The notes below the pieces were generated by a model, which saw nothing but the letters and a program-made list of their open reading frames with translations, had not been told where the DNA came from and made no database searches. Of a stretch of DNA of 64,000 nucleotides, positions 28,301-35,327 are shown piece by piece. Made by a program: the position numbers and the translations under genes. The stretch's first letter is position 1. Every line of letters starts with the position of its first letter. Source of the DNA: Marinobacter salinisoli (lineage in GTDB: Bacteria > Pseudomonadota > Gammaproteobacteria > Pseudomonadales > Oleiphilaceae); contig NZ_CP071247.1 in assembly GCF_017301335.1 (NCBI RefSeq), forward strand, positions 248,001 through 312,000, read 5' to 3'.

Positions 28301-29180
28301 AAACGTCTGGTTGCAGAAAGGCCCGAGTGACGGTGACCTACTACCCGGAGATATAAAGCAGCTTTTCACAGAAATTTGCAATGCTCAAATTGAGAGTTTC
28401 CGACACGGAAGAGTCATTTTGGCATCAAGGGTGATTGCACTCTTTCGTGTTGACGAAGAATGGACCAACCAACACCTAGTTCCCCTGTTCAATTGGAATA
28501 ATCCTGCAGAAGCAAAAGCATTGTGGCAAGGCTTCCTATGGTCCCCCCGCTTATATCAACCTTTGTTGATTGCGCTTAAGCAGCACTTCCTTGAAAGCGC
28601 TGAACATTTTTCAGACTTAGGCGAACAGCGAAACCAGTTTGCAGCATTCATAACTTACGCAGCACTTAGTGTAACCGAAGGCTACACCATGGATGAATTC
28701 AGGGTTGCGATTGAATCACTGCCACAGGAAGGACTGGAGGACTCGGCTCAGGCTCTATACCAAGCCCTCGAGGGTTCGGGAGACCGAAACGAGGAATACT
28801 GGAATAGTCGTGTCCAGCCCTTCTGGTACAATATATGGCCTAAATCCCGGGACCGTATAACGCCCAGAATTTCGGAATCACTAGCCCGACTGAGCATCGC
28901 AGCGCGATCGGAATTCCCCTCAGCTTTGACTGATATTCACGAATGGCTACAACCAGTTGAAGATCCAAATTACATTGTTCACTTGCTCCACAAGACAGCT
29001 TTGTGTGTCAGGTTTCCCGAGGAATCACTGTATTTACTTGATGCAGTGATCGCTGACCAACAGTGGCCTCATCCCGAGCTGAAAACATGCTTGGATGAGC
29101 TCGAAGAAGCCCAACCGGAGCTTGCTCTTGACCCACGCATGCGGCGGTTGCGGGAGTATTACCAAAGGCGTTTAATGTGA
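25353..29180 (+). CDS. SIR2-domain (SIR2_2/DUF4020-like) large protein, candidate NAD+-consuming defence effector
   Basis: A 1275-residue protein. Residues about 10-300 form a SIR2-like NAD+ pocket: FFCGAGISFPAGLPGF (from about residue 24), TTNFD (about 125), YLHG with the candidate catalytic His near 166, ITSGDFGLAYL, and VGYSINDPVLRYMMDAL (about 214). The long C-terminal part (about 330-1275) is helical and Trp-rich, without nuclease or membrane motifs, resembling DUF4020-type extensions. Bacterial SIR2 fusions in defence loci (Thoeris, DSR1/2, SIR2-HerA) degrade NAD+ on phage sensing. That role is inferred from family and context: next to hsdR, last gene before attR. Its codon use looks more AT-rich than the hsd genes. 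ATG follows AAGGA. Confidence 0.86.
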   Translation: MQFIANGPDVPDELLQAHEEGRVVFFCGAGISFPAGLPGFGGLVSEIYKMNGTTPSAIEKEALDQFKYDAALDLLERRLPGQRLAVRRALALALKPKLRRKGATDTHAALLRLSQTREGALRLVTTNFDRVFHTAARRIKQRFTEYPAPMLPVPKNSRWDGLVYLHGLLQNKPNNADLNRLVITSGDFGLAYLTERWAARFVSELFRNYVVCFVGYSINDPVLRYMMDALAADRMLGEVTQQAWAFGECTPGQESRTTNEWEAKGVNPILYEVPPGTANHSALHQTVQEWATTYKNGTTGKENIVVTHALAHPSASTKQDDFVGRMLWALSDKTGAPARRFADFDPVPPLDWLLYAFSDKRFQHRDLNRFDVPPREKVDPKLRFSLALRPAPYHLAPPMQLASGTPTGSDWDAVMFQLARWLLRHLNDPRLILWAAQRGGQVHEKWTSLIEQKLEHIAKLQQEGKSSELKNILKNAPKAIPNNPMRKLWRLLIGGRVKGPGPSNNLYDWLRQLRRDGLNTTLRLRLRELLNPQVALRQPSHFGADIKIQEEPTRVGELVGWDLVLASDYVYAALFEHSDEYWKAALPKLLDDFQQLLRDALDLMRELDEPNGVRLGSDWDLPSIEPHWQNRRRHDWTSLVELLRDSWVAFRDEEMTHATRIAHHWFQLPYPMFKRLALFAASHDDCVRPKHWVNWLLSDGRHWLWFSETKREVCRLLTLQGRCLDAASQQRMETAILNGPPQDGFPKDWGPEIRKNQAEQSIWLRLAKLSSSGLSLNTPAQERLAELTNRYPHLTLAPNQEEEFTFWSSGTGDPGFEYFCEVDIAPTTRGELVRWLSKPETKQRPFIEDTWQEICRTHFRVCVNALSDLSAENDWPKDRWRQALQVWSEGKMASQSWKHVAPVVQTMPDDVLQEIGESVASWIKAVSGSINGHGETLLLNLCRRILSMPFEATTTVFRNGQPIEMPVTEAINHPVGHITEALLNVWLQKGPSDGDLLPGDIKQLFTEICNAQIESFRHGRVILASRVIALFRVDEEWTNQHLVPLFNWNNPAEAKALWQGFLWSPRLYQPLLIALKQHFLESAEHFSDLGEQRNQFAAFITYAALSVTEGYTMDEFRVAIESLPQEGLEDSAQALYQALEGSGDRNEEYWNSRVQPFWYNIWPKSRDRITPRISESLARLSIAARSEFPSALTDIHEWLQPVEDPNYIVHLLHKTALCVRFPEESLYLLDAVIADQQWPHPELKTCLDELEEAQPELALDPRMRRLREYYQRRLM

Positions 29181-29246
29181 CAGCCCCACGAGCACAAGGT
29201 GCAGAGGCAAGGCGAAGCAAAACAGCACTCAACGCAAAGGAACCCG

Positions 29247-29272
29247 GGGGGTACTTATGGGGGTATACCCCC
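29247..29272 (+). repeat. Right-end phased GGGGGTA repeats (candidate integrase arm sites)
   Basis: GGGGGTA at 29247-29253 and 29259-29265 is spaced exactly 12 bases, directly followed by inverted TACCCCC at 29266-29272. This mirrors the left-end cluster at 11592-11640. It lies 57 bases inside attR. Confidence 0.65.
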
Positions 29273-29328
29273 TTAAGCACCAATTAAAAAACAATATTAT
29301 TCAACTACATGAAGATGACGTTTGTTGG

Positions 29329-29345
29329 CCGCCGTCTCCACCAAA
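29329..29345 (+). repeat. attR, 17-bp direct repeat
   Basis: Exact copy of 11453-11469 (CCGCCGTCTCCACCAAA). It is followed by the original chromosomal sequence downstream of ssrA, including a second intrinsic terminator. Confidence 0.92.
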
Positions 29346-29353
29346 CGCCAAAA

Positions 29354-29378
29354 AGCCCCCGATTTCGGGGGCTTTTTT
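29354..29378 (+). terminator. Displaced original ssrA terminator
   Basis: A 9-bp perfect stem, AGCCCCCGA (29354-29362) and TCGGGGGCT (29365-29373), is followed by a T run. It lies 9 bases after attR. Before island insertion it would have stood just behind the tmRNA gene. Confidence 0.9.
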
Positions 29379-29443
29379 CGTTATTGCGAACAGCGGTTTG
29401 ATAACATTGCGCTTAACAGCAACTCGAAGCACCCCGGAATCTC

Positions 29444-30148
29444 TTGAAACTTTCGCGAATCCTCAGCAACCAGAATGGCGTCAGTCGACAGCAGGCCATC
29501 CGAACCATCGCCGCCGGGCAGGTCTGCGTGGATGGCGAAGTCTGCACCGATGCGGCCAGGGAGGTGTCACGTTTCGAGAGTGTGGTTGTCGGTGATCAAG
29601 TCATACAGCATGCAGTTGCCGCCTACTATCTGATGCTGAACAAACCCGCCGGATACCTCAGTGCCACCAAGGACAACACACATCCAACGGTGATGGAACT
29701 GGTACCCGGGGAGCTACGTCCTCACCTTCACATTGCGGGGCGCCTGGATCGGGCCTCGACCGGCCTGCTGATTATGACCAACGACGGCAACTGGTCGCGA
29801 CGGCTGACTGAACCCGCCGTCAAGATACCCAAGGTCTACCGGGTAAAAACCCTCCAGCCCATCAGCAAGGAAACAGAACAACGGTTTGCGGAAGGCATAT
29901 GGTTTGCCTGGGAAGGGCTCACAACCTCGCCCGCGGCAATAGAACAGCTAGCCCCCTGCGAGGCGCGCGTGACCATTTTTGAAGGGCGCTACCATCAGGT
30001 AAAGCGAATGTTCCATGCCGTTGGCAACCGGGTCACCAGCCTGCACCGCGAATGTATTGGTGGTATCACCTTGCCGGCCCAACTGCCCCAGGGCGCATGC
30101 CAGAGGCTGACGCCGGCGCAGGTAGCGTCAGTCCCGCTACGCGATTAG
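29444..30148 (+). CDS. rsuA: 16S rRNA pseudouridine(516) synthase RsuA
   Basis: A 234-residue protein. The N-terminal S4 domain (residues 1-58: LSRILSNQNGVSRQQAIRTIAAGQVCVDGEVC) is followed by the catalytic domain with YYLMLNKPAGYLS, the catalytic-Asp loop AGRLDRASTGLLIMTNDG (Asp near 104), EGRYHQVKRMFHAVGN and LHRECIGGITL. RsuA isomerises U516 in 16S rRNA in the cytosol. The start is TTG at 29444: an in-frame stop lies just upstream and no ATG fits. RsuA/RluE-type enzymes are similar, but the overall match favours RsuA. Confidence 0.88.
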   Translation: MKLSRILSNQNGVSRQQAIRTIAAGQVCVDGEVCTDAAREVSRFESVVVGDQVIQHAVAAYYLMLNKPAGYLSATKDNTHPTVMELVPGELRPHLHIAGRLDRASTGLLIMTNDGNWSRRLTEPAVKIPKVYRVKTLQPISKETEQRFAEGIWFAWEGLTTSPAAIEQLAPCEARVTIFEGRYHQVKRMFHAVGNRVTSLHRECIGGITLPAQLPQGACQRLTPAQVASVPLRD

Positions 30149-30270
30149 CTTTCGATCGTCACTCCCTGTGGATGATTGCCGCCAAAGGCCATCACTGCGC
30201 CATTGATTCCGCGAACACTCCCAGGAGCGATGGCTCTGTTTAAAAACCCAAACGGCCCTGAATGGATTTA

Positions 30271-31446
30271 TCAGCGCGCCTCAAACATCCCTTTCAGCAC
30301 CACCTGCCCATCAATCATCGCCCATTGGCCCCGAGCCATGACCCGGCGGATCTCCAGACTTTTCTGATCGAGCAACAACAAATCGGCGTCCAGCCCTTGG
30401 GCGATGCGGCCCTTGCGGTCCAGCTTCAGAACCGATGCCGGATTGGCGGTTACCGCTTTCAGCGCCGCCGTGAGGGACACCCCATCCTCCATGACGGCAT
30501 CCCGGAACTCCTCATGCATTGATGCCATCGAGCCGACCTTGAGGCTCTCAAGCACCCCCGCCTCGTTGAAATGCGGCAGACTGGCATGGCCATCGGTGCT
30601 GAAGGTGATCCGGTTTTCGTCCGCGCCCTGGTCGAGCAGGTACTTCAGTGCGCTGGCGCATTTCACCTCACCGGCGGCCAGAATTTCAGGCGTATGGCTG
30701 GCAGTCAGGTCTATATAGCCTCCGCCAGCGACGAAGCGCACGCCCTGATCCAGCAATACGGTGGAGCGGTTCATATGGGTGGGGTAATACTGGCTCAGGG
30801 GCACACTCGAGTGCTCGGCCACGGCGAACAGCAGGTCCAGACCATCCTTGCCCTCACCCACGTGGACACTGACGATCCCCGCCTTGCCGCTGAGCAGCCC
30901 GCCGGTGCGAGCTTCTGCGCCGATGCGTGCCAGTTCACGCCAGTGGGGCTGACTGCCCCGGTGGTCGGCAATCGCCACTTCGCCAACGCCGACAAACCGT
31001 TCAACCAGCATCAGATCCTGCTGGATACTGCCCATCAGGGTTTTGATGGGCACATGGTAGGAACCGGTATGACAGACCACCGTCAGGCCGTCGGCCTCCA
31101 GGCCCGCAGCCTTGGCAAGCAGGTCCGGCAGGGTCCGGGACACCGAATCGGTGCCCAGCACGCCGGTCACCGTGGTGACACCACCTCTCACCGCGTCGGA
31201 CAGTTCCATCGCGGGCGTCCGGGTATTGAACCCACCTTCGCCGCCACCACCGGTAATGTGGGTGAGCGTATCCACCAGTCCCGGTGTCAGATAGCAGCCT
31301 GTGCCGTCAATCTCGTCGATTTCGACATTCCCGGCCAAGCTCAGATCAGGGCCGATCGCAACAATCGTGGCTCCGGCGACCAGAACGTCCTGAACACCAA
31401 GAGATTCCGGCGCCAGTACCTGAGCGCCCCGAATAAGTGTCAACAT
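30271..31446 (-). CDS. Isoaspartyl dipeptidase (IadA)-like amidohydrolase lacking one metal His
   Basis: A 391-residue amidohydrolase, colinear with E. coli IadA: GGGGEGGFNTRTP, GVLGTDSVSRTL, TGSYHVPIKT, GEVAIADHRGS, VHVGEGKDG, YPTHMNRS and FSTDGHASLP. IadA cleaves beta-aspartyl dipeptides using two zinc ions. The N-terminal metal motif, DxHxH in relatives, reads DTLTH here: the first His is Leu and the second remains. The carboxylated-Lys position reads Glu (VGEVAI), which as I recall also occurs in other homologues. Activity may be altered. ATG 31446 (MLTLIRGAQVLAP) fits the family start. Confidence 0.85.
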   Translation of the reverse strand: MLTLIRGAQVLAPESLGVQDVLVAGATIVAIGPDLSLAGNVEIDEIDGTGCYLTPGLVDTLTHITGGGGEGGFNTRTPAMELSDAVRGGVTTVTGVLGTDSVSRTLPDLLAKAAGLEADGLTVVCHTGSYHVPIKTLMGSIQQDLMLVERFVGVGEVAIADHRGSQPHWRELARIGAEARTGGLLSGKAGIVSVHVGEGKDGLDLLFAVAEHSSVPLSQYYPTHMNRSTVLLDQGVRFVAGGGYIDLTASHTPEILAAGEVKCASALKYLLDQGADENRITFSTDGHASLPHFNEAGVLESLKVGSMASMHEEFRDAVMEDGVSLTAALKAVTANPASVLKLDRKGRIAQGLDADLLLLDQKSLEIRRVMARGQWAMIDGQVVLKGMFEAR

Positions 31447-31928
31447 AGCTGTCTTACCCTCTATTTTTCTGGCCGGAAAACTGCCGGGCCGGCGAACCAA
31501 AACGGTGCATCATACCAGAACAAAGGCCGAAGCCGGACGACTCCCACGCCACGCCGCAACACGTTATAATGGCGGCGGTGAAACTTGGCACTGGCATAAA
31601 GCGCTGGCCTTCAGGGAGCGGTTTGCCCTACTCTCCAAAGGTCATCAATTGTCGATGCGATATGAGGTAACCAGACCCCGAATGACCGGTTACGTAAACA
31701 CTTTGCCCGAGCGGTGTTTCCGCGTCAGCGCGTCGAAACGCTGCAGACGCCAGCCGCCACACGCCTGTGCAAAGCTTCGTGTTGGTCATTATCGCCTGTC
31801 TCGCCACGCCCTCAGCGAGTGGTACAACGAATAGACCGGCTTCCGGTTTCACACCTGCTCACACCATCAATCAATACTTTCGTTTTAGGCCCGCCGCCAG
31901 TGGTGGGCTGTTACAGGAAATACTATTC
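31447..31928 (+). other. Gene-free stretch between the IadA-like gene and the binding-protein gene
   Basis: 482 bases separating divergent genes. Open frames here lack homology or ribosome sites. TATAAT at 31565-31570 is a possible -10, but no convincing -35 accompanies it. Promoters for both flanking genes are expected here. Confidence 0.5.
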
Positions 31929-32687
31929 ATGAAAACTCTGCTTCTGGCATTTATTGCCCTTACTTTGACTACTCCTCTGGCACTGGCGAAGGACACCAAA
32001 CCCCTGCGGGTCGCGATGGACGTGCCCTACGCTCCTTTCGGCGAGCGCGGGCCAGACGGCAAGCTGGTGGGTTTTGAGGTCGACCTTGGCAACGCCATGT
32101 GTCAGGAAATCACCGGTCAGGAATGTGACTGGGTCGTGCAGGCCTGGGACGGGATCATTCCGGGCCTCCTGGCGCGCAAGTACGACCTGATTGTCTCCTC
32201 CATGTCGATCACCGAAGAGCGTCGCAACGCGGTGCTGTTCTCTGAGCCGTACTACACCACCCCTTCGTTGTTCTTCACCCGGGCGGAGTCGGACTTTGAC
32301 CAGGCCAACACCAGCGACACCCGCATTGGTGTTCAGCGCGGCACCAACCAGGAACGCTATGTCGCCGAAATGCACCCGGATGCCAAGGTCATTCGCTACA
32401 CCACCACGGACGACATGTACCTTGATCTGACCGGCGAGCGTCTGGATGCCGTGTTCCTGGATGCGCCTGTCGGTATCAAATGGGGCAAAGACGATCCGAA
32501 GGTCGTTCAGCACGGCGACTTCATCAAGGAACCGGCACGTATCTTTGGCCAGGGCGTGGGCGTTGCCATGCGTAAGCGCGATAAAGAGCTGGCGGAGAAG
32601 GTCAACGCGGCTCTCGACAAGCTGAAGAACAACGGCGTTTACGACGACATCATGAACAAATACTTCGACTTCGATATCAAGCTCTGA
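31929..32687 (+). CDS. Periplasmic amino-acid-type solute-binding protein (ABC transporter)
   Basis: A 252-residue protein with a signal peptide (MKTLLLAFIALTLTTPLALAKD, cleavage after ALA near residue 20). The SBP_bac_3 fold has the Lys/Arg/Orn-binding pattern: VAMDVPYAPFGERGPDGKLVGFEVDLGNAMC, WDGIIPGLLARKYDLIVSSMSITEERRNAVLFSEPYY and RIGVQRGTN. It should bind a polar amino acid in the periplasm. No matching permease or ATPase is adjacent, so it either works with a transporter elsewhere or senses. The ATG at 31929 follows CAGGAA. It ends at a bidirectional terminator. Confidence 0.9.
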   Translation: MKTLLLAFIALTLTTPLALAKDTKPLRVAMDVPYAPFGERGPDGKLVGFEVDLGNAMCQEITGQECDWVVQAWDGIIPGLLARKYDLIVSSMSITEERRNAVLFSEPYYTTPSLFFTRAESDFDQANTSDTRIGVQRGTNQERYVAEMHPDAKVIRYTTTDDMYLDLTGERLDAVFLDAPVGIKWGKDDPKVVQHGDFIKEPARIFGQGVGVAMRKRDKELAEKVNAALDKLKNNGVYDDIMNKYFDFDIKL

Positions 32688-32706
32688 CATCGACGTCAGT
32701 CACACA

Positions 32707-32736
32707 AAAAAAGCCCCCAAAATCGGGGGCTTTTTT
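32707..32736. terminator. Bidirectional intrinsic terminator
   Basis: GCCCCC (32713-32718) pairs with GGGGGC (32725-32730), flanked by six A on the left and six T on the right. It works in both directions between the convergent binding-protein gene and the PhnE-type operon. Confidence 0.93.
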
Positions 32737-32794
32737 ATTCCTTCTATTTGCTTACACAGCCAACACAACTCTGACCTTACAGGGTTCGTCCCAC

Positions 32795-33619
32795 TCACTT
32801 GTTCATGATATGCGCCCGAATCCTCGCCGAGATCGCCTCGGAGAAGATCACGGTGAGCAGGATCGCCAGGATGATGAGAGACACCTGAGGCCACGCCAGT
32901 GTATTCAGAGAGGACGATAACTGCAGGCCAATACCGCCCGCACCCACCAGCCCCAGTACGGTGGAATGACGAATATTCACGTCCCACCGGAACACGGCCA
33001 CCCCAACGAAGATCGCTTTCACCTGCGGCCACACGGCATACACCATCACTTGCAGGGGCGAGGCGCCCGTGGCCTTGATGGCTTCCACCGGCGTGGTATC
33101 GATTTCTTCAATGGCTTCGTAAATAAGCTTCGCGAAGAAACCGATCGAACGAAGGGAAATCGCAACCACACCCGCCAGCACGCCCGGGCCCAGGATGGCC
33201 ACGGTTAGCAGCGCCCAGATCAGGGAATTGATCGAGCGGGAGGCAACAATAAACACCATGCACAGCGGGCGAATGATGTAACGCGATGGCGTGGTGTTAT
33301 TGGCCGTCAGGAAGGCCATAGGCACGCCGAAGAGGATGGCAATACCGGTGCCGATGGTGGCGATATTGAAGGTATCCCACAGCGGCTCCCAGAGTTCGTT
33401 GATGTATTCCCAACGGGGCGGCATGGCCCGCGTGAAAATATCCTCGGCAATGCGCGGTGCATCAAACACGAAGAACCAGGTGGTGGCCTCGGAAATGATC
33501 TGCCAGCAGAGCACGAACAACACCAACCCAGCCAGCCAGCCCGACCAGATCATCAGGCTGGTTTTCAGGTCATGACGCTGCCATTTTTTTGTGTCGTCAG
33601 TTAAAAACTTTACCGCCAT
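32795..33619 (-). CDS. phnE: PhnE-type ABC transporter permease (second)
   Basis: A 274-residue inner-membrane permease with about six TM segments. The EAA loop region (GFFAKLIYEAIEEIDTTPVEAIKATGASPLQVMVYAVWPQ) is typical of PhnE/PtxC permeases that contact PhnC. It forms a pair with the permease encoded immediately upstream (2-base gap) and with PhnC and PhnD of the same operon. Substrate may be phosphonate, phosphite or another oxyanion; homology alone does not decide. It is the last gene of the operon before the terminator. Confidence 0.9.
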   Translation of the reverse strand: MAVKFLTDDTKKWQRHDLKTSLMIWSGWLAGLVLFVLCWQIISEATTWFFVFDAPRIAEDIFTRAMPPRWEYINELWEPLWDTFNIATIGTGIAILFGVPMAFLTANNTTPSRYIIRPLCMVFIVASRSINSLIWALLTVAILGPGVLAGVVAISLRSIGFFAKLIYEAIEEIDTTPVEAIKATGASPLQVMVYAVWPQVKAIFVGVAVFRWDVNIRHSTVLGLVGAGGIGLQLSSSLNTLAWPQVSLIILAILLTVIFSEAISARIRAHIMNK

Positions 33620-33621
33620 GT

Positions 33622-34425
33622 TTACTGCACCTTAACTCGTAGCCAGCTGGAGGTGTATTCCGCCATCAGGACCAGCGCAATGATAATCAGGATGATGGCC
33701 GCCGCCGTGTCGAACTCATAGCGGTCAAACGCGGTGTTCAGGGTCGCACCGATACCACCGGCGCCGACAATACCCAGTACCGCCGATTCCCGGAAGTTGA
33801 TATCCAGCCGGTACATGGAAAGCCCGATGAACCGGGGAAACACCTGTGGGTGGATTCCGTACAGCACCCACTGCGACCAGCTCGCTCCCGTCGCGCGGAT
33901 GGCTTCCGACTGGGACTTGCTGACATCCTCAATCCGCTCTGCCAGCAACTTGGCGAAGAAGCCGATGGTGGCGAACGCGAGAGTGAGAAAACCGGCAAAC
34001 GGCCCGAAGCCAAAGATGGCCACCATCAGGATGGCGACAATGATTTCCTGCAGGGCCCGCGAGAGGGCAATAATGCCGCGGCAGACCAGATAAACCGGCG
34101 TGGGCGCGAGGTTTCTCGCCGCTCCAAGGCCAATGGGGACAGAGATCAGGATACCCACGACCGTTGAGGCAAACGCCATCACCAGGCTTTCATAGATGCC
34201 CTCGTAGATGTCATTCCAGCGGCTCGTAAAATCCGGCGACGAGAACGACAGAATGAATTCCTTGGCTCGGGGAAGACCATCAATCACCCGGGCCCAGTTC
34301 ACTTCCATGCTGCCCAGAGACAACGCGACATATAACGGCACGCCGACCCAGACCAGCGCCCGAAGCCACGTACGCTTGATCATCGGTGGGCGACGCCACC
34401 TTTTCAGTTGAACGGTATCAGTCAT
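33622..34425 (-). CDS. phnE: PhnE-type ABC transporter permease (first)
   Basis: A 267-residue permease, again about six TM segments with the EAA-like loop (GFFAKLLAERIEDVSKSQSEAIRATGASWSQWVLYGIHPQ) and the C-terminal REYSVLG-like FRESAVLGIVGAGGIG. Two tandem non-identical PhnE subunits suggest a heterodimeric channel. The start shares one base with the phnC stop (TAATG), so translation is coupled. Confidence 0.9.
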   Translation of the reverse strand: MTDTVQLKRWRRPPMIKRTWLRALVWVGVPLYVALSLGSMEVNWARVIDGLPRAKEFILSFSSPDFTSRWNDIYEGIYESLVMAFASTVVGILISVPIGLGAARNLAPTPVYLVCRGIIALSRALQEIIVAILMVAIFGFGPFAGFLTLAFATIGFFAKLLAERIEDVSKSQSEAIRATGASWSQWVLYGIHPQVFPRFIGLSMYRLDINFRESAVLGIVGAGGIGATLNTAFDRYEFDTAAAIILIIIALVLMAEYTSSWLRVKVQ

Positions 34426-35243
34426 TACTTCTCCACCGCGAACGCTGCTGGGGTCTCTTTTTCGGGCCCGCCCTCATCGTCATCTTTCCGAGCCGTGGCG
34501 GACCAGTCTTCCTCACCGTAAATTTCGGTAAGCACCTCGGGGGTCAGGCCATCGGGTGGTCCGTCGTAGGCCACCTGCCCGTCTTTCAGACCAATCACGC
34601 GTTCAACGAATTGCTGCGCCAGAGCCACATCGTGGATATTGATGATCGCGGCCAGGTTACGCTCGTGACACAGATCCTGAATCAGGCGCATGACCTGGCG
34701 AGCGGTTTTCGGATCGAGAGACGCGGTGGGTTCGTCGACCAGCAACAGGCTGGGGTTCTGAATCAGAGCCCGGGCGATACCGACCCGCTGGCGCTGCCCG
34801 CCAGAAAGGGCGTCAGCTCGCTTATCCTCGTAACCGGGAAGGCCCACTTTCTCCAGCAAGCCGAAGGCATCGTTCTCAGCTTCCGGACCGAACTTGCGGA
34901 ACAGACTTCGCCAGAATCCGACATAACCCAGGCGACCCGACAGGATGTTTTCCATCACACTCAGGCGGTCGACCAAGGCATAATCCTGAAAAATCATGCC
35001 CATCTGGCGGCGCACTTCGCGCAGCTTACGCGTCGGCATCGCGGTGATGTTCGTCCCGTTCAAGCTGGCCGTGCCGGAGGTAGGGTCGACCAAGCGGTTG
35101 ATACAACGAATCAGGGTGGACTTGCCGGCACCGGAGGGGCCGATCAGCGCAACGACCTGCCCTTTCTCGATGGTGAAACTCACGTCTTTCAGGGCGTACT
35201 CGCCGGACGTGTAGGCTTTGGACAACTTCTCAAGTTCAAGCAC
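34425..35243 (-). CDS. phnC: PhnC-type ABC transporter ATPase
   Basis: A 272-residue ATPase counted from a GTG at 35243 (reads [20 protein letters not shown]), which has AGGGAA about 8 bases upstream. A longer frame to 35309 is possible but adds a non-conserved hydrophobic stretch. Motifs: Walker [11 protein letters not shown] loop FQDYALVD, signature [15 protein letters not shown], Walker [13 protein letters not shown] and the H loop NIHDVALA. It energises import through the two PhnE permeases. The acidic C-terminal tail is a local extension. Confidence 0.92.
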   Translation of the reverse strand: MLELEKLSKAYTSGEYALKDVSFTIEKGQVVALIGPSGAGKSTLIRCINRLVDPTSGTASLNGTNITAMPTRKLREVRRQMGMIFQDYALVDRLSVMENILSGRLGYVGFWRSLFRKFGPEAENDAFGLLEKVGLPGYEDKRADALSGGQRQRVGIARALIQNPSLLLVDEPTASLDPKTARQVMRLIQDLCHERNLAAIINIHDVALAQQFVERVIGLKDGQVAYDGPPDGLTPEVLTEIYGEEDWSATARKDDDEGGPEKETPAAFAVEK

Positions 35244-35327
35244 GGGTTCATTCCCTAACAAACAAGCGAAAAAGTGGAAAAACCGGGCAGCGGTAGACCC
35301 GCTGCCCATCGACTTCTCGGCCGCCCT

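Larger units (their letters stand above)
11453..29345 (+). mobile_element. Integrated genomic island in ssrA (about 17.9 kb)
   Basis: The region is bounded by a 17-bp direct repeat (11453-11469 and 29329-29345) comprising the 3' end of ssrA. The first gene inside is a P4-type tyrosine integrase. It then carries AlpA-like, Toprim and DUF3987 replication-type proteins, a type I restriction-modification operon with an extra nuclease gene, and a SIR2-domain protein. Integration at the 3' end of tmRNA genes is a known habit of such elements. No capsid, packaging, tail or conjugation genes are visible, so it is either a mobilisable or satellite-like island or a decayed one. Confidence 0.92.

Noticed and set aside
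34386..35258. 290-codon plus-strand frame opposite phnC
   Set aside because: The minus strand encodes all ABC ATPase motifs in order; the plus frame has none and is His/Gln-rich as expected of antisense.
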